Below, one piece after another: positions 42,218 to 52,297 of a stretch of 64,000 nt of DNA. A program made the position numbers and the translations under genes. The DNA is from Duganella sp. BuS-21 (GTDB lineage: Bacteria > Pseudomonadota > Gammaproteobacteria > Burkholderiales > Burkholderiaceae_D). The stretch covers positions 6,386,001 to 6,450,000 of the forward strand of contig CP097466.1 in assembly GCA_041874725.1 (NCBI GenBank). Reading direction: 5' to 3'. Below the pieces are notes generated by a model that searched no databases, was not told the origin of the DNA, and saw nothing but the letters and a program-made list of their open reading frames with translations. The number at the start of each line of letters is the position of its first letter. The first letter of the stretch is position 1.

Positions 42218-43957
42218 TTACCTGGCCAGTTTAAACACCCACACCGAGCCACCTTGTTCGAGGAAGTTCACTTTCTTGGCCACTTCGCCGCCCCACAGCG
42301 GCACGGCGCCGCCCCAGCCCGAGACCACCGCCACATACTGCGTGTCGCCATCCTGCCAGGTGACCGGTGGCGCCACCACGCCAGAGCCGGTCTGAAACTT
42401 CCACAGCTCCTTGCCCGACTTGGCGTCCAACGCTTTCAGATAGCCCTCCGGCGTACCGTAGAACACCAGGCCACCGGCAGTGGTCATCACGCCACCCCAC
42501 AGCGGTGCCGTGTTCTTGACCTCCCACACGATCTTGCCCGACTTCGGATCGACCGCGCGCAGCGCGCCGATGTAATCATCGAACAGCGGCCGGATGGTGA
42601 AGCCCGCACCGAGGTAAGCACCGCCTTTCTTGTAGCTGATCGGCTCATTCCAGATATCCATGCCCCATTCGTTGGCCGGCACGTAGAACAAGCCGGTTTG
42701 CTGGCTGTACGCCATCGGCATCTGGTTCTTGGCGCCGAGGAAGGCCGGCGCCGCGAACACCGTGCTACCCTTTTTGCCTTCCTCACCCTTGGTCGGATCG
42801 CCAGGGCGATTAGCGGCGATGAAGTTGGGACGGCCGGTTTTCAAATCGATGCCGGATGCCCAGGTGATCTTCTTCACGAACGGGAAAGCGTTCTGCAGCT
42901 TGCCGTTGCTGGCGTCGATCACGTAGAAGAAGCCGTTGCGGTCCGCCTTGCCGCCGTAACGCTTGCCGTTCATGTCGAAGGTGACGAATTCATTGGCACC
43001 GTCGAAGTCCCATGAATCGTTGGGCGTGTTCTGGTAGGCCCACTTGATCTGGCCAGTCTTCACATCCAGCGCCACGGTGGAGGACGAGTACAAATTGTCG
43101 CCCGGCCGCAGGTGGCTGTTCCATGGCGCCGGATTGCCGGTGCCGAAGTAGGCCAGGCCGGTCTTGGCATCGTAAGTGCCGCCCATCCAGGTCGAGGCGC
43201 CGCCGGTTTTCCACAACTCGCCCGGCCAGCTCTTGTTCACCGTGCCGGTGACGCCGTTGTCGCTCTCTTTGCCGTCCTTGTCGTAGCGATGTCCCATGTG
43301 GCCTTCCACCGTGGGGCGGGACCACACCAGTTCACCGGTCATCGGATTGCGCGCTTCAACCCGGCCCACCACGCCGAACTCACCGCCCGATACGCCGGTC
43401 AGCAGCAAGCCGTCGGCGATCAGCGGTGCGGCCGTCATCGAATAGCCGGCCGCATAATCGTCGACCTTTTCCTTCCACACCACCTTGCCGGTATCCTGGT
43501 CCAGCGCCACCAACTGCGCGTCGAGCGTGCCGAAGATAACCAGGTTGCCGAACAAGGCCGCGCCGCGATTGACCACGTCGCAGCAAGGCATGATGCCGTC
43601 CGGCAGACGGTGCTCATACTTCCACAGCTTGGCGCCGGTTTTCAGGTCGATCGCAAAGATGCGCGAGTACGATGCGGTGACGAACATCTTGCCCTTGTAG
43701 ATCAGCGGTTGCGACTCCTGCCCGCGCTGCTTCTCGCCGCCGAAGGAGAACGACCACGCCGGCACCAGCTTGCCGACGTTCCTGGTATTCACCTGCGCCA
43801 ACGGCGAATAGCGCTGGCCTTCCGTGCCGAAGCCGAAAGCCAGCACGCTGTCGGTGCTGGTGGCTGCGTTCTTGAGCATGGCCGACGTGACGTCGGCCGC
43901 CTGTGCCAGCGACAGGATCGAGATCCCCACCAGCGATGCGATGATTTTCTTGTGCAC
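42218..43957 (-). CDS. pedH: PQQ-dependent alcohol dehydrogenase, probably lanthanide type (PedH/ExaF-like)
   Basis: 579 residues: signal peptide (cleavage after LAQA, residue 20), then an eight-bladed quinoprotein propeller with repeated tryptophan-docking motifs. Vicinal Cys125-Cys126 (MPCCDVV) form the disulfide over PQQ. Metal ligands are Glu193 (SGGEFG), Asn275 (GTGNPAPWN) and the catalytic Asp317 in NDSWDFDG. Two residues later is Asp319, the extra acid found in XoxF, ExaF and PedH; calcium enzymes have Ala or Ser there. It oxidises ethanol or other primary alcohols in the periplasm and reduces a cytochrome c. Last gene of the operon after exaC and the DUF779 gene. No C-terminal heme domain, so the cytochrome is separate. 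Confidence 0.93.
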   Translation of the reverse strand: MHKKIIASLVGISILSLAQAADVTSAMLKNAATSTDSVLAFGFGTEGQRYSPLAQVNTRNVGKLVPAWSFSFGGEKQRGQESQPLIYKGKMFVTASYSRIFAIDLKTGAKLWKYEHRLPDGIMPCCDVVNRGAALFGNLVIFGTLDAQLVALDQDTGKVVWKEKVDDYAAGYSMTAAPLIADGLLLTGVSGGEFGVVGRVEARNPMTGELVWSRPTVEGHMGHRYDKDGKESDNGVTGTVNKSWPGELWKTGGASTWMGGTYDAKTGLAYFGTGNPAPWNSHLRPGDNLYSSSTVALDVKTGQIKWAYQNTPNDSWDFDGANEFVTFDMNGKRYGGKADRNGFFYVIDASNGKLQNAFPFVKKITWASGIDLKTGRPNFIAANRPGDPTKGEEGKKGSTVFAAPAFLGAKNQMPMAYSQQTGLFYVPANEWGMDIWNEPISYKKGGAYLGAGFTIRPLFDDYIGALRAVDPKSGKIVWEVKNTAPLWGGVMTTAGGLVFYGTPEGYLKALDAKSGKELWKFQTGSGVVAPPVTWQDGDTQYVAVVSGWGGAVPLWGGEVAKKVNFLEQGGSVWVFKLAR

Positions 43958-43989
43958 GTTGTTCTCCGATTATTATGGTTTTGACTAGC

Positions 43990-44358
43990 CTAGATGTGGT
44001 GCAGGAGCGCCAGCTCCTCGTCGCTGAACAGGCGCGAACGGGTCAGGAAGCGCCGGCCCGTGCCGTTATCGAGTGAGAACATGCCGCCGTTGCCCTCGAC
44101 CACATCGATAATCAGCTGGGTATGCTCCCAATACTCGAACTGCTCGCGCCCCATGTAGAACGGCGTCCCATCCAGATTGCCGAGATAGACGTCGGTGTCG
44201 CTGACGTCGAACTCCCCGGCCGGGTAACACATCGGCGTGCTGCCGTCGCAGCAGCCGCCGGATTGAAAAAACATCAGCGGCCCGTGGCGGCGACGCAGGA
44301 CGGCGATCATGTCGAGCGCCGCCGGCGTGGCCGTGACGCGGGCGATGATGTGGCTCAT
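43990..44358 (-). CDS. DUF779 protein
   Basis: 122 residues, soluble. Conserved Cys/Gly segment FFQSGGCCDGSTPMCYPAGEF and a WEHTQLIIDVVEG stretch identify DUF779, a family typically encoded beside ExaC/AldB-type aldehyde dehydrogenases. The three clustered Cys might bind a metal. Function unknown. It starts two bases after the aldehyde dehydrogenase stop and precedes the PQQ dehydrogenase by 32 bp. Confidence 0.88.
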   Translation of the reverse strand: MSHIIARVTATPAALDMIAVLRRRHGPLMFFQSGGCCDGSTPMCYPAGEFDVSDTDVYLGNLDGTPFYMGREQFEYWEHTQLIIDVVEGNGGMFSLDNGTGRRFLTRSRLFSDEELALLHHI

Positions 44359-44360
44359 GG

Positions 44361-45881
<1,521 letters not shown>

Positions 45882-45962
45882 GTCGTCCTCTTTCTGCTGT
45901 GGTTTTATGAGGCCGCTCGCTGTGGGGCGTGGCGGCGGTGGGTAGTGCACGTGCTTCTTTTC

Positions 45963-45977
45963 GCAAGCCTCGTGCCA
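45963..45977 (-). promoter_or_regulatory. Sigma-54 promoter of exaC-DUF779-PQQ dehydrogenase operon
   Basis: Minus strand TGGCACG-AGGC-TTGC, a full match to the -24/-12 consensus. It lies 81 bp before the exaC start. Confidence 0.85.
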
Positions 45978-46030
45978 GCATCGTTTGTGAGGGAAGTACG
46001 GGGTGCGAGGCGTTGCGGCCCTGTGACAAG

Positions 46031-46047
46031 TGTTCAGCTTTGGAACA
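46031..46047. promoter_or_regulatory. Candidate enhancer site for the sigma-54 activator
   Basis: TGTTC-AGCTTTG-GAACA, a 17-bp inverted repeat with perfect 5-bp arms, 54 bp upstream of the exaC -24 element, a usual distance for an enhancer-binding protein. A related 17-bp element (TGTACCATATTTGAACA on the minus strand) occurs at 52860-52876 before the cytochrome operon. Confidence 0.5.
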
Positions 46048-46071
46048 GTTGTCTGCCGATGGAGCAATCGC

Positions 46072-47013
46072 TCAGCGGATCACCACGCCCCATGGCAGCT
46101 CGCCGACTAACACCTCGGCGTGCTTGGCGGCGCTGGCCGTATCGATCACGGACACACTGTTGGAACGGCCGTTGGCCACATACAGCTTGGCGCCGTCCGG
46201 TGTCAACGCCATATTCCAGGGCCGCTTGCCGACTACAATCGTGGCCACCACCATATTGCTGGCGGTGTCGACGACCATCACGCTGGCGTCGATGCCGTTG
46301 GAGACATACACCTGACGCCCGCTCGGATGCACTACGATGCCGTTGGCGTTCTTGCCGGCCGGGATGCGCGCCACCGCCGCCAGTGTCGCCATGTCCACCA
46401 CGTAGACCGCGTTGGCCAGCTCGCAAGCCACATAGGCGCGCTGGCCGTCCGGGCTGAAGCCCATGCCGCGCGGGCGCAGGCCGACGGCAATCGAACCGCT
46501 CTGGCGGCGCGCGGCGACATCGATCACATCGACCTGCTCCGCCTCCTCCGCGCTGACCAGCAGCCAGCGGCCGTCCGGGCTGAAGACCGCGTGCTCGGGA
46601 TTCTTGCCGCGCACCGGAATGTCGGCCGCCACCTGTCCGCTCGCCGTGTCGATCAGGGAGACGCTATTGCTCTCCTCGACCGCCACTGCGGCGTAGCGCC
46701 CATCCGCCGACACACTCACCCCCTCGGGCGACTTGCCCAGCGCGATGCTGCGCACCACGGCGCCGCTGGCGGTGTCGATCACCAGCAAGGCATTGCTGCC
46801 GGCGTCGGTGACGTACAGGCGTGCGCCTGCCGGATCGGCCGCGATGCCGCGCGGGCGCTTGCCGGCGGCAATCTGACGCAGCACCGTATCGGTGGCGGTA
46901 TCGATCACGCTGATGGTGCCGGACTTTTCGTTCGGTACGTAGGCCAACGGCGCGGCTAGCGCCGGGGGGCTCAGCACGATGAGCAAGGAAGCGAGAATGC
47001 GGAAGCTGTTCAT
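46072..47013 (-). CDS. YVTN beta-propeller protein of PQQ-dependent catabolism
   Basis: 313 residues from ATG 47013. Signal peptide ([20 protein letters not shown]) followed by seven repeats of about 40 residues of the type [19 protein letters not shown], a YVTN/PQQ-like propeller. It resembles the family of PQQ-dependent-catabolism-associated propeller proteins (TIGR03866 type) found beside quinoprotein alcohol dehydrogenases, whose role is unknown; a periplasmic PQQ or enzyme chaperone has been a natural guess. It has its own sigma-54 promoter, divergent from the PqqU-like receptor. An 81-bp region after its stop codon carries the exaC enhancer candidate. Confidence 0.87.
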   Translation of the reverse strand: MNSFRILASLLIVLSPPALAAPLAYVPNEKSGTISVIDTATDTVLRQIAAGKRPRGIAADPAGARLYVTDAGSNALLVIDTASGAVVRSIALGKSPEGVSVSADGRYAAVAVEESNSVSLIDTASGQVAADIPVRGKNPEHAVFSPDGRWLLVSAEEAEQVDVIDVAARRQSGSIAVGLRPRGMGFSPDGQRAYVACELANAVYVVDMATLAAVARIPAGKNANGIVVHPSGRQVYVSNGIDASVMVVDTASNMVVATIVVGKRPWNMALTPDGAKLYVANGRSNSVSVIDTASAAKHAEVLVGELPWGVVIR

Positions 47014-47047
47014 ATCATCACCCTTTGAGGAAAATGCCAACACCATT

Positions 47048-47062
47048 GCAATCGCCGTGCCA
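47048..47062 (-). promoter_or_regulatory. Sigma-54 promoter of the YVTN propeller gene
   Basis: Minus strand TGGCACG-GCGA-TTGC followed by A, a perfect -24/-12 consensus. Only 13 bp separate its -24 end from that of the divergent receptor promoter. Confidence 0.82.
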
Positions 47063-47075
47063 CACGAAAACCGGA

Positions 47076-47090
47076 TGGCAGGTATATTGC
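47076..47090 (+). promoter_or_regulatory. Sigma-54 promoter of the PqqU-like receptor gene
   Basis: TGGCAGG-TATA-TTGC followed by T; one mismatch (G for C at the sixth base) to the consensus. It lies 40 bp before the receptor ATG. A TGTTCA half-site at 47007-47012 is 63 bp upstream. Confidence 0.75.
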
Positions 47091-47093
47091 TTA

Positions 47094-47116
47094 TTGGTCC
47101 GTACAACACTGACCAA
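47094..47116. promoter_or_regulatory. Inverted repeat at the receptor transcription start region
   Basis: TTGGTC (47094-47099) and GACCAA (47111-47116) are perfect arms 11 bp apart, immediately after the -12 box. The position would suit a repressor operator or a leader hairpin. No regulator is known for it. Confidence 0.35.
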
Positions 47117-47130
47117 AAAACGGAGACAAC

Positions 47131-49245
47131 ATGAAGCACGCACATTTCCCACTGAATGCGATGGCCGCGCTGTTTGCCATCAGCAGTGGCGCCATCGCCG
47201 CCGAACCGGCCGCCGAACCTGTCGATGTGGTGGTGATCAGCGCCACCCGCGTCGGCCACACGGTATTCGACATGCCGGCCTCAATTGACGTCATCGACGC
47301 CGAGCGCATTCGGGAAGGCCAGGCACGCATCAACGCCAGCGAAGCGCTGGCGGCGGTGCCTGGCCTGGTGGCGCAAAATCGCCAGAACTACGCGCAAGAC
47401 TTGCAAATCTCCTCGCGCGGCTTCGGCGCCCGTTCCGCTTTCGGCGTGCGCGGCGTGCGACTGATCGCCGACGGCATCCCGGCCAGCATGCCCGACGGCC
47501 AAGGACAAGCCGCCACCTTCAACCTCGATATGGCCGAACGCATCGAAGTACTGCGCGGACCATTCTCGACCATCTATGGCAACCACTCAGGTGGCGTGAT
47601 CCAGCTGTTCACACGCGAAGGCGACGGTGCACCATCGATTGAAACCTCGCTCACCGCCGGCAGCTACGGCAGCCGCAAGGCGGACCTGAACGCGCAAGGC
47701 AAACAGGCCGGCATCGGCTACGTGCTGGATGCCTCGCGTTTTGAAACCGACGGCTACCGCGCCCACAGCGCCGCCACCCGCGACCAGGCCTACGCCAAAC
47801 TGACACTGGCGCCGTTCGACAACGCCAAGCTGACCATCACCGCCAATGCGCTGCGCCAGGACGATACGCAGGACGCGCTGGGCACCAGCTGGGCCACCTA
47901 CCAGCGCGACCCGCGCGCCGGTGAGATCGACGCCGCCGATACGCAGAATCCGAAACGCACGCTGGCGGACCGCTACAACACCCGCAAGAGCATTGACCAT
48001 CAACAGATCGGCGCCAACTGGGAACAGCGCTTCGGCGACGACCGCCTGCGCATCACCGCCTACGGCGGCAACCGTAGCGTGATCCAGTACCAGGCCTTCT
48101 CCAAGGCCTTCCAGGCGCCGGCCACGCACTCGGGCGGCGTGGTCGATTTCGACCGCGATTTCTACGGCACAGACCTGAATTGGCTGCACGTGAGCCAACT
48201 GGCGGGCGGCAAGCTGAGTACCACCATCGGCCTGGAATACGGCCGCTCCAGCGATGACCGTAAAGGCTATGAGAACTTTATCGGCTCGCAGTTCGGCGTC
48301 AAAGGCGCGCTGCGGCGCGACGAGAACGATAAGGTGACCAATCTCGATCCTTACATCCAGGCGGAGTGGGAAACCGGCGCATGGCTGTTGAGCGCCGGCC
48401 TGCGTCACAGCAGCGTCAAAATCTCGGTGGACGATCACTTCCTCGGCAACGGCAACGACAGCGGCAGTCTCGATTACAGCCACACCACGCCGGTACTGGG
48501 CCTGCTGTACAAGCTGGCGCCGTCGCTCAACGTCTACGCCAGTGCCGCGCGCGGCTTCGAAACGCCGACGTTGAATGAACTGTTCTATTCGGGCGCCGGC
48601 GGCGGCTTCAACTTCCGCCTGCAACCGGCGCAGAGCACCCACGTGGAGGCCGGCGTGAAAGCCCGCATCGGCGGCGACACGCGCATCAACGCCGCCTTGT
48701 TCCAGGTCCGCACGCGCGATGAACTGGTGGTCGACAGCAGTAGCGGTGGCCGCACCAGCTACCGCAATGCCGGCCGCACGCTGCGCCAGGGCGTGGAGCT
48801 TTCGCTCGACAGCACATGGCAATATGGCATCAGCACGCGCGTGGCCTTGACCACCCTGCGCGCCGTCTACGACCAGGGCTTCGGCACGGTCTTGAAAGGT
48901 AGCCGCCTGCCGGGCGTCCCGAATGCCAACGCCTACGGCGAACTGGCATGGAAGGATAGTGCGGGCCGGTTTGGCGCGGCGTTGGAAGCTGTCGGCAGCA
49001 GCAAGATCTATGCGGAAGACGCCAACGCCGACCAGCCGGCGCCAGGCTATGGCGTACTGAATGCACGGGTCACGGCCAACCAGCACTGGCAGGGCTGGCG
49101 CTTCAAGCAGTTCGCGCGTTTGAACAATCTGTTGGACAAGCAGTATGTCGGTTCGCTGATCGTCGGCGACACCAACAAACGCTATTACGAAGCCGCCCCT
49201 GCCCGCAACTGGTTACTGGGCGTGAGCGCCCAGCACCAATTCTAG
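47131..49245 (+). CDS. pqqU: TonB-dependent receptor closely resembling PqqU/YncD (PQQ uptake)
   Basis: 704 residues: signal peptide, plug domain (VVVISATRVGHTVFDMPASI as TonB box/plug start), and a 22-strand barrel ending in GVSAQHQF. The plug segment PGLVAQNRQNYAQDLQISSRGFGARSAFGVRG and DGIPASMPDGQGQ are almost word for word those of E. coli YncD, and VVDSSSGGRTSYRNAGRT and KQYVGSLIV near the end also match; that protein was shown to import PQQ and was renamed PqqU. Within a PQQ-dehydrogenase regulon it very probably supplies exogenous PQQ. Shine-Dalgarno cggagacaac. It converges with the second receptor, overlapping by 4 bp. Confidence 0.88.
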   Translation: MKHAHFPLNAMAALFAISSGAIAAEPAAEPVDVVVISATRVGHTVFDMPASIDVIDAERIREGQARINASEALAAVPGLVAQNRQNYAQDLQISSRGFGARSAFGVRGVRLIADGIPASMPDGQGQAATFNLDMAERIEVLRGPFSTIYGNHSGGVIQLFTREGDGAPSIETSLTAGSYGSRKADLNAQGKQAGIGYVLDASRFETDGYRAHSAATRDQAYAKLTLAPFDNAKLTITANALRQDDTQDALGTSWATYQRDPRAGEIDAADTQNPKRTLADRYNTRKSIDHQQIGANWEQRFGDDRLRITAYGGNRSVIQYQAFSKAFQAPATHSGGVVDFDRDFYGTDLNWLHVSQLAGGKLSTTIGLEYGRSSDDRKGYENFIGSQFGVKGALRRDENDKVTNLDPYIQAEWETGAWLLSAGLRHSSVKISVDDHFLGNGNDSGSLDYSHTTPVLGLLYKLAPSLNVYASAARGFETPTLNELFYSGAGGGFNFRLQPAQSTHVEAGVKARIGGDTRINAALFQVRTRDELVVDSSSGGRTSYRNAGRTLRQGVELSLDSTWQYGISTRVALTTLRAVYDQGFGTVLKGSRLPGVPNANAYGELAWKDSAGRFGAALEAVGSSKIYAEDANADQPAPGYGVLNARVTANQHWQGWRFKQFARLNNLLDKQYVGSLIVGDTNKRYYEAAPARNWLLGVSAQHQF

Positions 49246-51458
49246 AAGCGATAACGCAGTCCGGCCGCCACTGTGCGTGGTGCGCCGGGTGCGACAAAGC
49301 GCGCCTGTTCCGCTTCCGCGCCCTGCTGCTGCAATGCGCCGTTCGGGAACATATCGACTCCGACCGCACCGAAGCTTTCGTAACGGCGATTCGCCAGGTT
49401 GGTCACGCGCGCATACCATTCCCACTTCGGCGCCGGCTGATAGCTGGCATGCAGGCCAAGCAACGCATGGCCGCGTATGCGCCAGTCGCTGCCTGCCGGT
49501 GCGGCCTGGCCGTCTTCATTGCCCTGCGTGGTCATGTCCGACAACGCCACCACATCGACACCGACGGTCAACGCCGCTGTGGCGCTCCAATCCAATCCCA
49601 GCTTGAGCGTATTGCGCGGCAGCCCCGCCAGGCGCGTGCCGGGAACCACATGCACATTGCGCACGCCGGTGAACAAATCGCCTTCGGTGTCGTAAGTCGC
49701 CGCCAGATAGCTGTAGCTCAGGCGCGCCGACCAGGCGCCGATACGGCGGCTGGCACTCAGGTCCACGCCTTGATGGCGTGTGCGGTCGAAGTTGGCGAAG
49801 TAGCCCTGCTGCGCCAGTGCAGCGCTGCGGAACAGGATGTCGTCACGGTTGATGGCGCGGTAGACCGACACCGCCACCGTATCGCCACGCCCTCCCTGCC
49901 AACGCGCGCCGGCTTCGACGGTGCGTGATACAACCTGCTTCAGGTAGGGATCCGACTGCAGCCCCACCGGCAAACGGCAAGGCTGTTCCGGATCGGCGCA
50001 ACCGAGTTCAATCACGGTCGGCACGCGGTTGCTCTGCGATAGATAGGCAAACACGCTCCAGCCATTGCCGATGCCGCGCGCGATGCCGATGGCGGGATTG
50101 AGCTTGCGGTAGTTGAAGGTCTCGCGCGCTTGCGCTTCGTCGTCGCGGCGCAGCTGGTTACTGACGCGCGCATGGTTGTAGCGTGCCGATACGGTGAGCC
50201 ATGTCTCCGGCGCCACGGTCCAGGTGTCGGCGATATAGATGCCACCTGCGCGCGAGCTGCCATCGACCGACGATCCGGCCTCGCGCTCTTCGTCTTCATC
50301 CATGACGACCGAGCGGTCGGGGGCGAAGCCTGCCTCCTGTTCGAACTGTGCGAAGCTCACGCTACTGCGGTCAAAGGTCACCCCGGCCGCCAGTTGGTGC
50401 GCGTCGGCGTTGCGGCTGAAGTGCGCGCTGAAGCCCTGGCTGTTCTGCCGCGTTTCGGTGGTGTTGTAAGAGGCTGGATGCGAACTTTCACCTTCAATGT
50501 AGTCGTCGTTGATGTCGCCGTTGACGCTACTGCGCTTGCTGTTGCGCGCATACAGTGCGGCAGTCAATTCGGTGTGCTCGTCAAAGTGATGCACGAGGCT
50601 GAATACGATCTGGCGCAGGCGATTGCGCGTCTCGTCGGGAGAAGTATAGGCGGCACGGCGGTCCTCTTCATACAAGCCGTCCGGCAGAAGGCCGTTGCCG
50701 ATCAGGCGGCTGCGCGCCGCCAGCAGCGCCACGCTCCATTCGTTGTCGCCGGCACTGCCGGCCAGTTTTGCGTAAAGGTTGCCGAGGTGGCCGTTGGACT
50801 GATCGCGCCAGCCCTTATCGTTAAAGGCGGTTCCGGCGATGAAGGCGTGCCAGTGTTCGCCGCTGTCATAGCCGTATGCCAGGTCGGCGCGGCGTTGGCC
50901 GTTGCCGGTGGCAGATACGTTGGCATCCAGGCCGGGATGGCTCTTGCCGGATTTGCTGGTCAACACCAGGGCGCCGCCCAATGTATTCAAGCCGTACAAG
51001 GGATTCGATCCCGGCGCCAGCATCACGCTGTTGATCGCCGCTTCCGGCAGCATGTCCCAATTCACCACGTCGCCAAACGGCTCGTTGACGCGCACGCCGT
51101 CCAGATACACCGAGAGGCCCTGCGAAGAGCCGAGCACCGGCGAGGCACGGAAGCCGCGATAGCTGATGTCGTTCTGAAACGGGCTACCTGAAATCTCGTT
51201 GATGTTCACACCGGTGAGTTGGCGTGACATGAACTCGCCGAGACTCTGGCCTGCGGAGGCATCCATCAGGCGCGCACCGGCCGTCTGCACTTGGTAAGGC
51301 AGCTGGTTGCGGTCGACACCCAGTCCCGGCAAAGGTGCAACGCCGATGATCTCCACCGACAGCATGGTGGTGGCCGGATAAATCAGCGGCGCCTCTTCAG
51401 CCAGGGCCGCGCCGGCCCACGCCAGCAGCACGCCGGCGGCGATCGCGCGGTGCTTCAT
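49242..51458 (-). CDS. Second TonB-dependent receptor of the regulon
   Basis: 738 residues. Signal peptide (MKHRAIAAGVLLAWAGAALA), an extended N-terminus with a VEIIGVAPLPG TonB-box-like stretch, a plug (SPFQNDISYRGFRASPVLGSSQGLSVYLDGVRVNEPFGD) and a barrel ending in GLRYRF. It is unlike the PqqU-like protein and looks like the receptors with unknown ligand found in many proteobacteria. An acidic external-type stretch (MDEDEEREAGSS) could bind cations. Its ATG overlaps the stop of the binding-protein gene, so it is the third gene of the cytochrome operon. A role in metal (lanthanide) or cofactor uptake is an inference only. Confidence 0.82.
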   Translation of the reverse strand: MKHRAIAAGVLLAWAGAALAEEAPLIYPATTMLSVEIIGVAPLPGLGVDRNQLPYQVQTAGARLMDASAGQSLGEFMSRQLTGVNINEISGSPFQNDISYRGFRASPVLGSSQGLSVYLDGVRVNEPFGDVVNWDMLPEAAINSVMLAPGSNPLYGLNTLGGALVLTSKSGKSHPGLDANVSATGNGQRRADLAYGYDSGEHWHAFIAGTAFNDKGWRDQSNGHLGNLYAKLAGSAGDNEWSVALLAARSRLIGNGLLPDGLYEEDRRAAYTSPDETRNRLRQIVFSLVHHFDEHTELTAALYARNSKRSSVNGDINDDYIEGESSHPASYNTTETRQNSQGFSAHFSRNADAHQLAAGVTFDRSSVSFAQFEQEAGFAPDRSVVMDEDEEREAGSSVDGSSRAGGIYIADTWTVAPETWLTVSARYNHARVSNQLRRDDEAQARETFNYRKLNPAIGIARGIGNGWSVFAYLSQSNRVPTVIELGCADPEQPCRLPVGLQSDPYLKQVVSRTVEAGARWQGGRGDTVAVSVYRAINRDDILFRSAALAQQGYFANFDRTRHQGVDLSASRRIGAWSARLSYSYLAATYDTEGDLFTGVRNVHVVPGTRLAGLPRNTLKLGLDWSATAALTVGVDVVALSDMTTQGNEDGQAAPAGSDWRIRGHALLGLHASYQPAPKWEWYARVTNLANRRYESFGAVGVDMFPNGALQQQGAEAEQARFVAPGAPRTVAAGLRYRF

Positions 51459-52285
51459 GGCGTTTGCTCATGCACGCCGTACTTGGCGAAGATGTTTTTC
51501 AGCTCACCGCTGGCTTTCATTTCATTGACGGCGGCCTGCAGCAGCTTCGCCATGTCCTGGTCATCCTTGCGCACCGCCATGCCTACCGCCCATCCCGCAC
51601 GCGGCAGGCGCTGGAACGCCACTTCGTTCAAGGGAAAAGCGGGATCGTCGCGAAACACGGCGTCGATCTCGGAACGGTTGGCCAGCACCGCATCGAGCTG
51701 GCCGGCCTTCAGTTGTTCGAGTGCTTCCGCAGCGGTGTCGAAAATGCGCACCTTGTCGCGGAAGCGGCCATTGCCTTCGCCCAGCATCACCATGGCGGCG
51801 ATCGAGACTTTTTCGACGCCGATGGTTTTGCCGGCAAGCGCATCGACGCCATCAAACACCGGCATGCTGCTTGCGCTGCGGACCAGCCGCACCGTCTCGA
51901 CGTGGTAGGGCGCGAAGATGGTGACCTTGCCGTTCTCGTTCATCAACTGCGGCTCAACCGGCACGTGCAGCATCACATCGGCCGGCCCGTAGCCGAGATA
52001 GTGCCCTTTCCACACCATGTTGCGCAGATCGTCGCTGAGGTTTTCGCCGGCGGGGAAAGGCAGCAGGCTGAGTTTCAATCCCAGCTTGGCCGCCAGCGCC
52101 TGCGCGAGCTCCACATCGATGCCGGCGCCGCGATCGGAGAACGGCGCGAACTGATCGTACACGGCCACCTTGAGTGAACCGGATTGCCGGATTTTGTCCC
52201 AGTCCGCATGGGCGGGAACGGCGGCGCCCAGCAAAGCCAGGGCGAACGGGAACAGCGCGGCGGCGCGCAAGCGAGCACTCGACAT
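51455..52285 (-). CDS. Quinoprotein-associated periplasmic solute-binding protein (MoxJ/PedG-like)
   Basis: 276 residues: signal peptide (cleavage after PAHA), then an SBP type 3 fold (LKVAVYDQFAPFSDRGAGIDVELAQALAAKLG, GKTIGVEKVSIAAM, LKAGQLDAVLANRSEID). Such proteins accompany quinoprotein dehydrogenases (MoxJ, XoxJ, PedG) without an ABC permease and are thought to help assemble or activate the dehydrogenase. No permease is present here either. Located 12 bp after the cytochrome gene and coupled to the receptor gene by ATGA. Shine-Dalgarno gggagccgcc. Confidence 0.85.
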   Translation of the reverse strand: MSSARLRAAALFPFALALLGAAVPAHADWDKIRQSGSLKVAVYDQFAPFSDRGAGIDVELAQALAAKLGLKLSLLPFPAGENLSDDLRNMVWKGHYLGYGPADVMLHVPVEPQLMNENGKVTIFAPYHVETVRLVRSASSMPVFDGVDALAGKTIGVEKVSIAAMVMLGEGNGRFRDKVRIFDTAAEALEQLKAGQLDAVLANRSEIDAVFRDDPAFPLNEVAFQRLPRAGWAVGMAVRKDDQDMAKLLQAAVNEMKASGELKNIFAKYGVHEQTP

Positions 52286-52297
52286 GGCGGCTCCCGA

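Noticed and set aside
43958..43989. Hidden pqqA between the DUF779 and dehydrogenase genes
   Set aside because: The gap is 32 bp, too short for a pqqA of about 23 codons, and contains no Glu-x3-Tyr coding pattern. I did not find one in the other gaps of this segment either.
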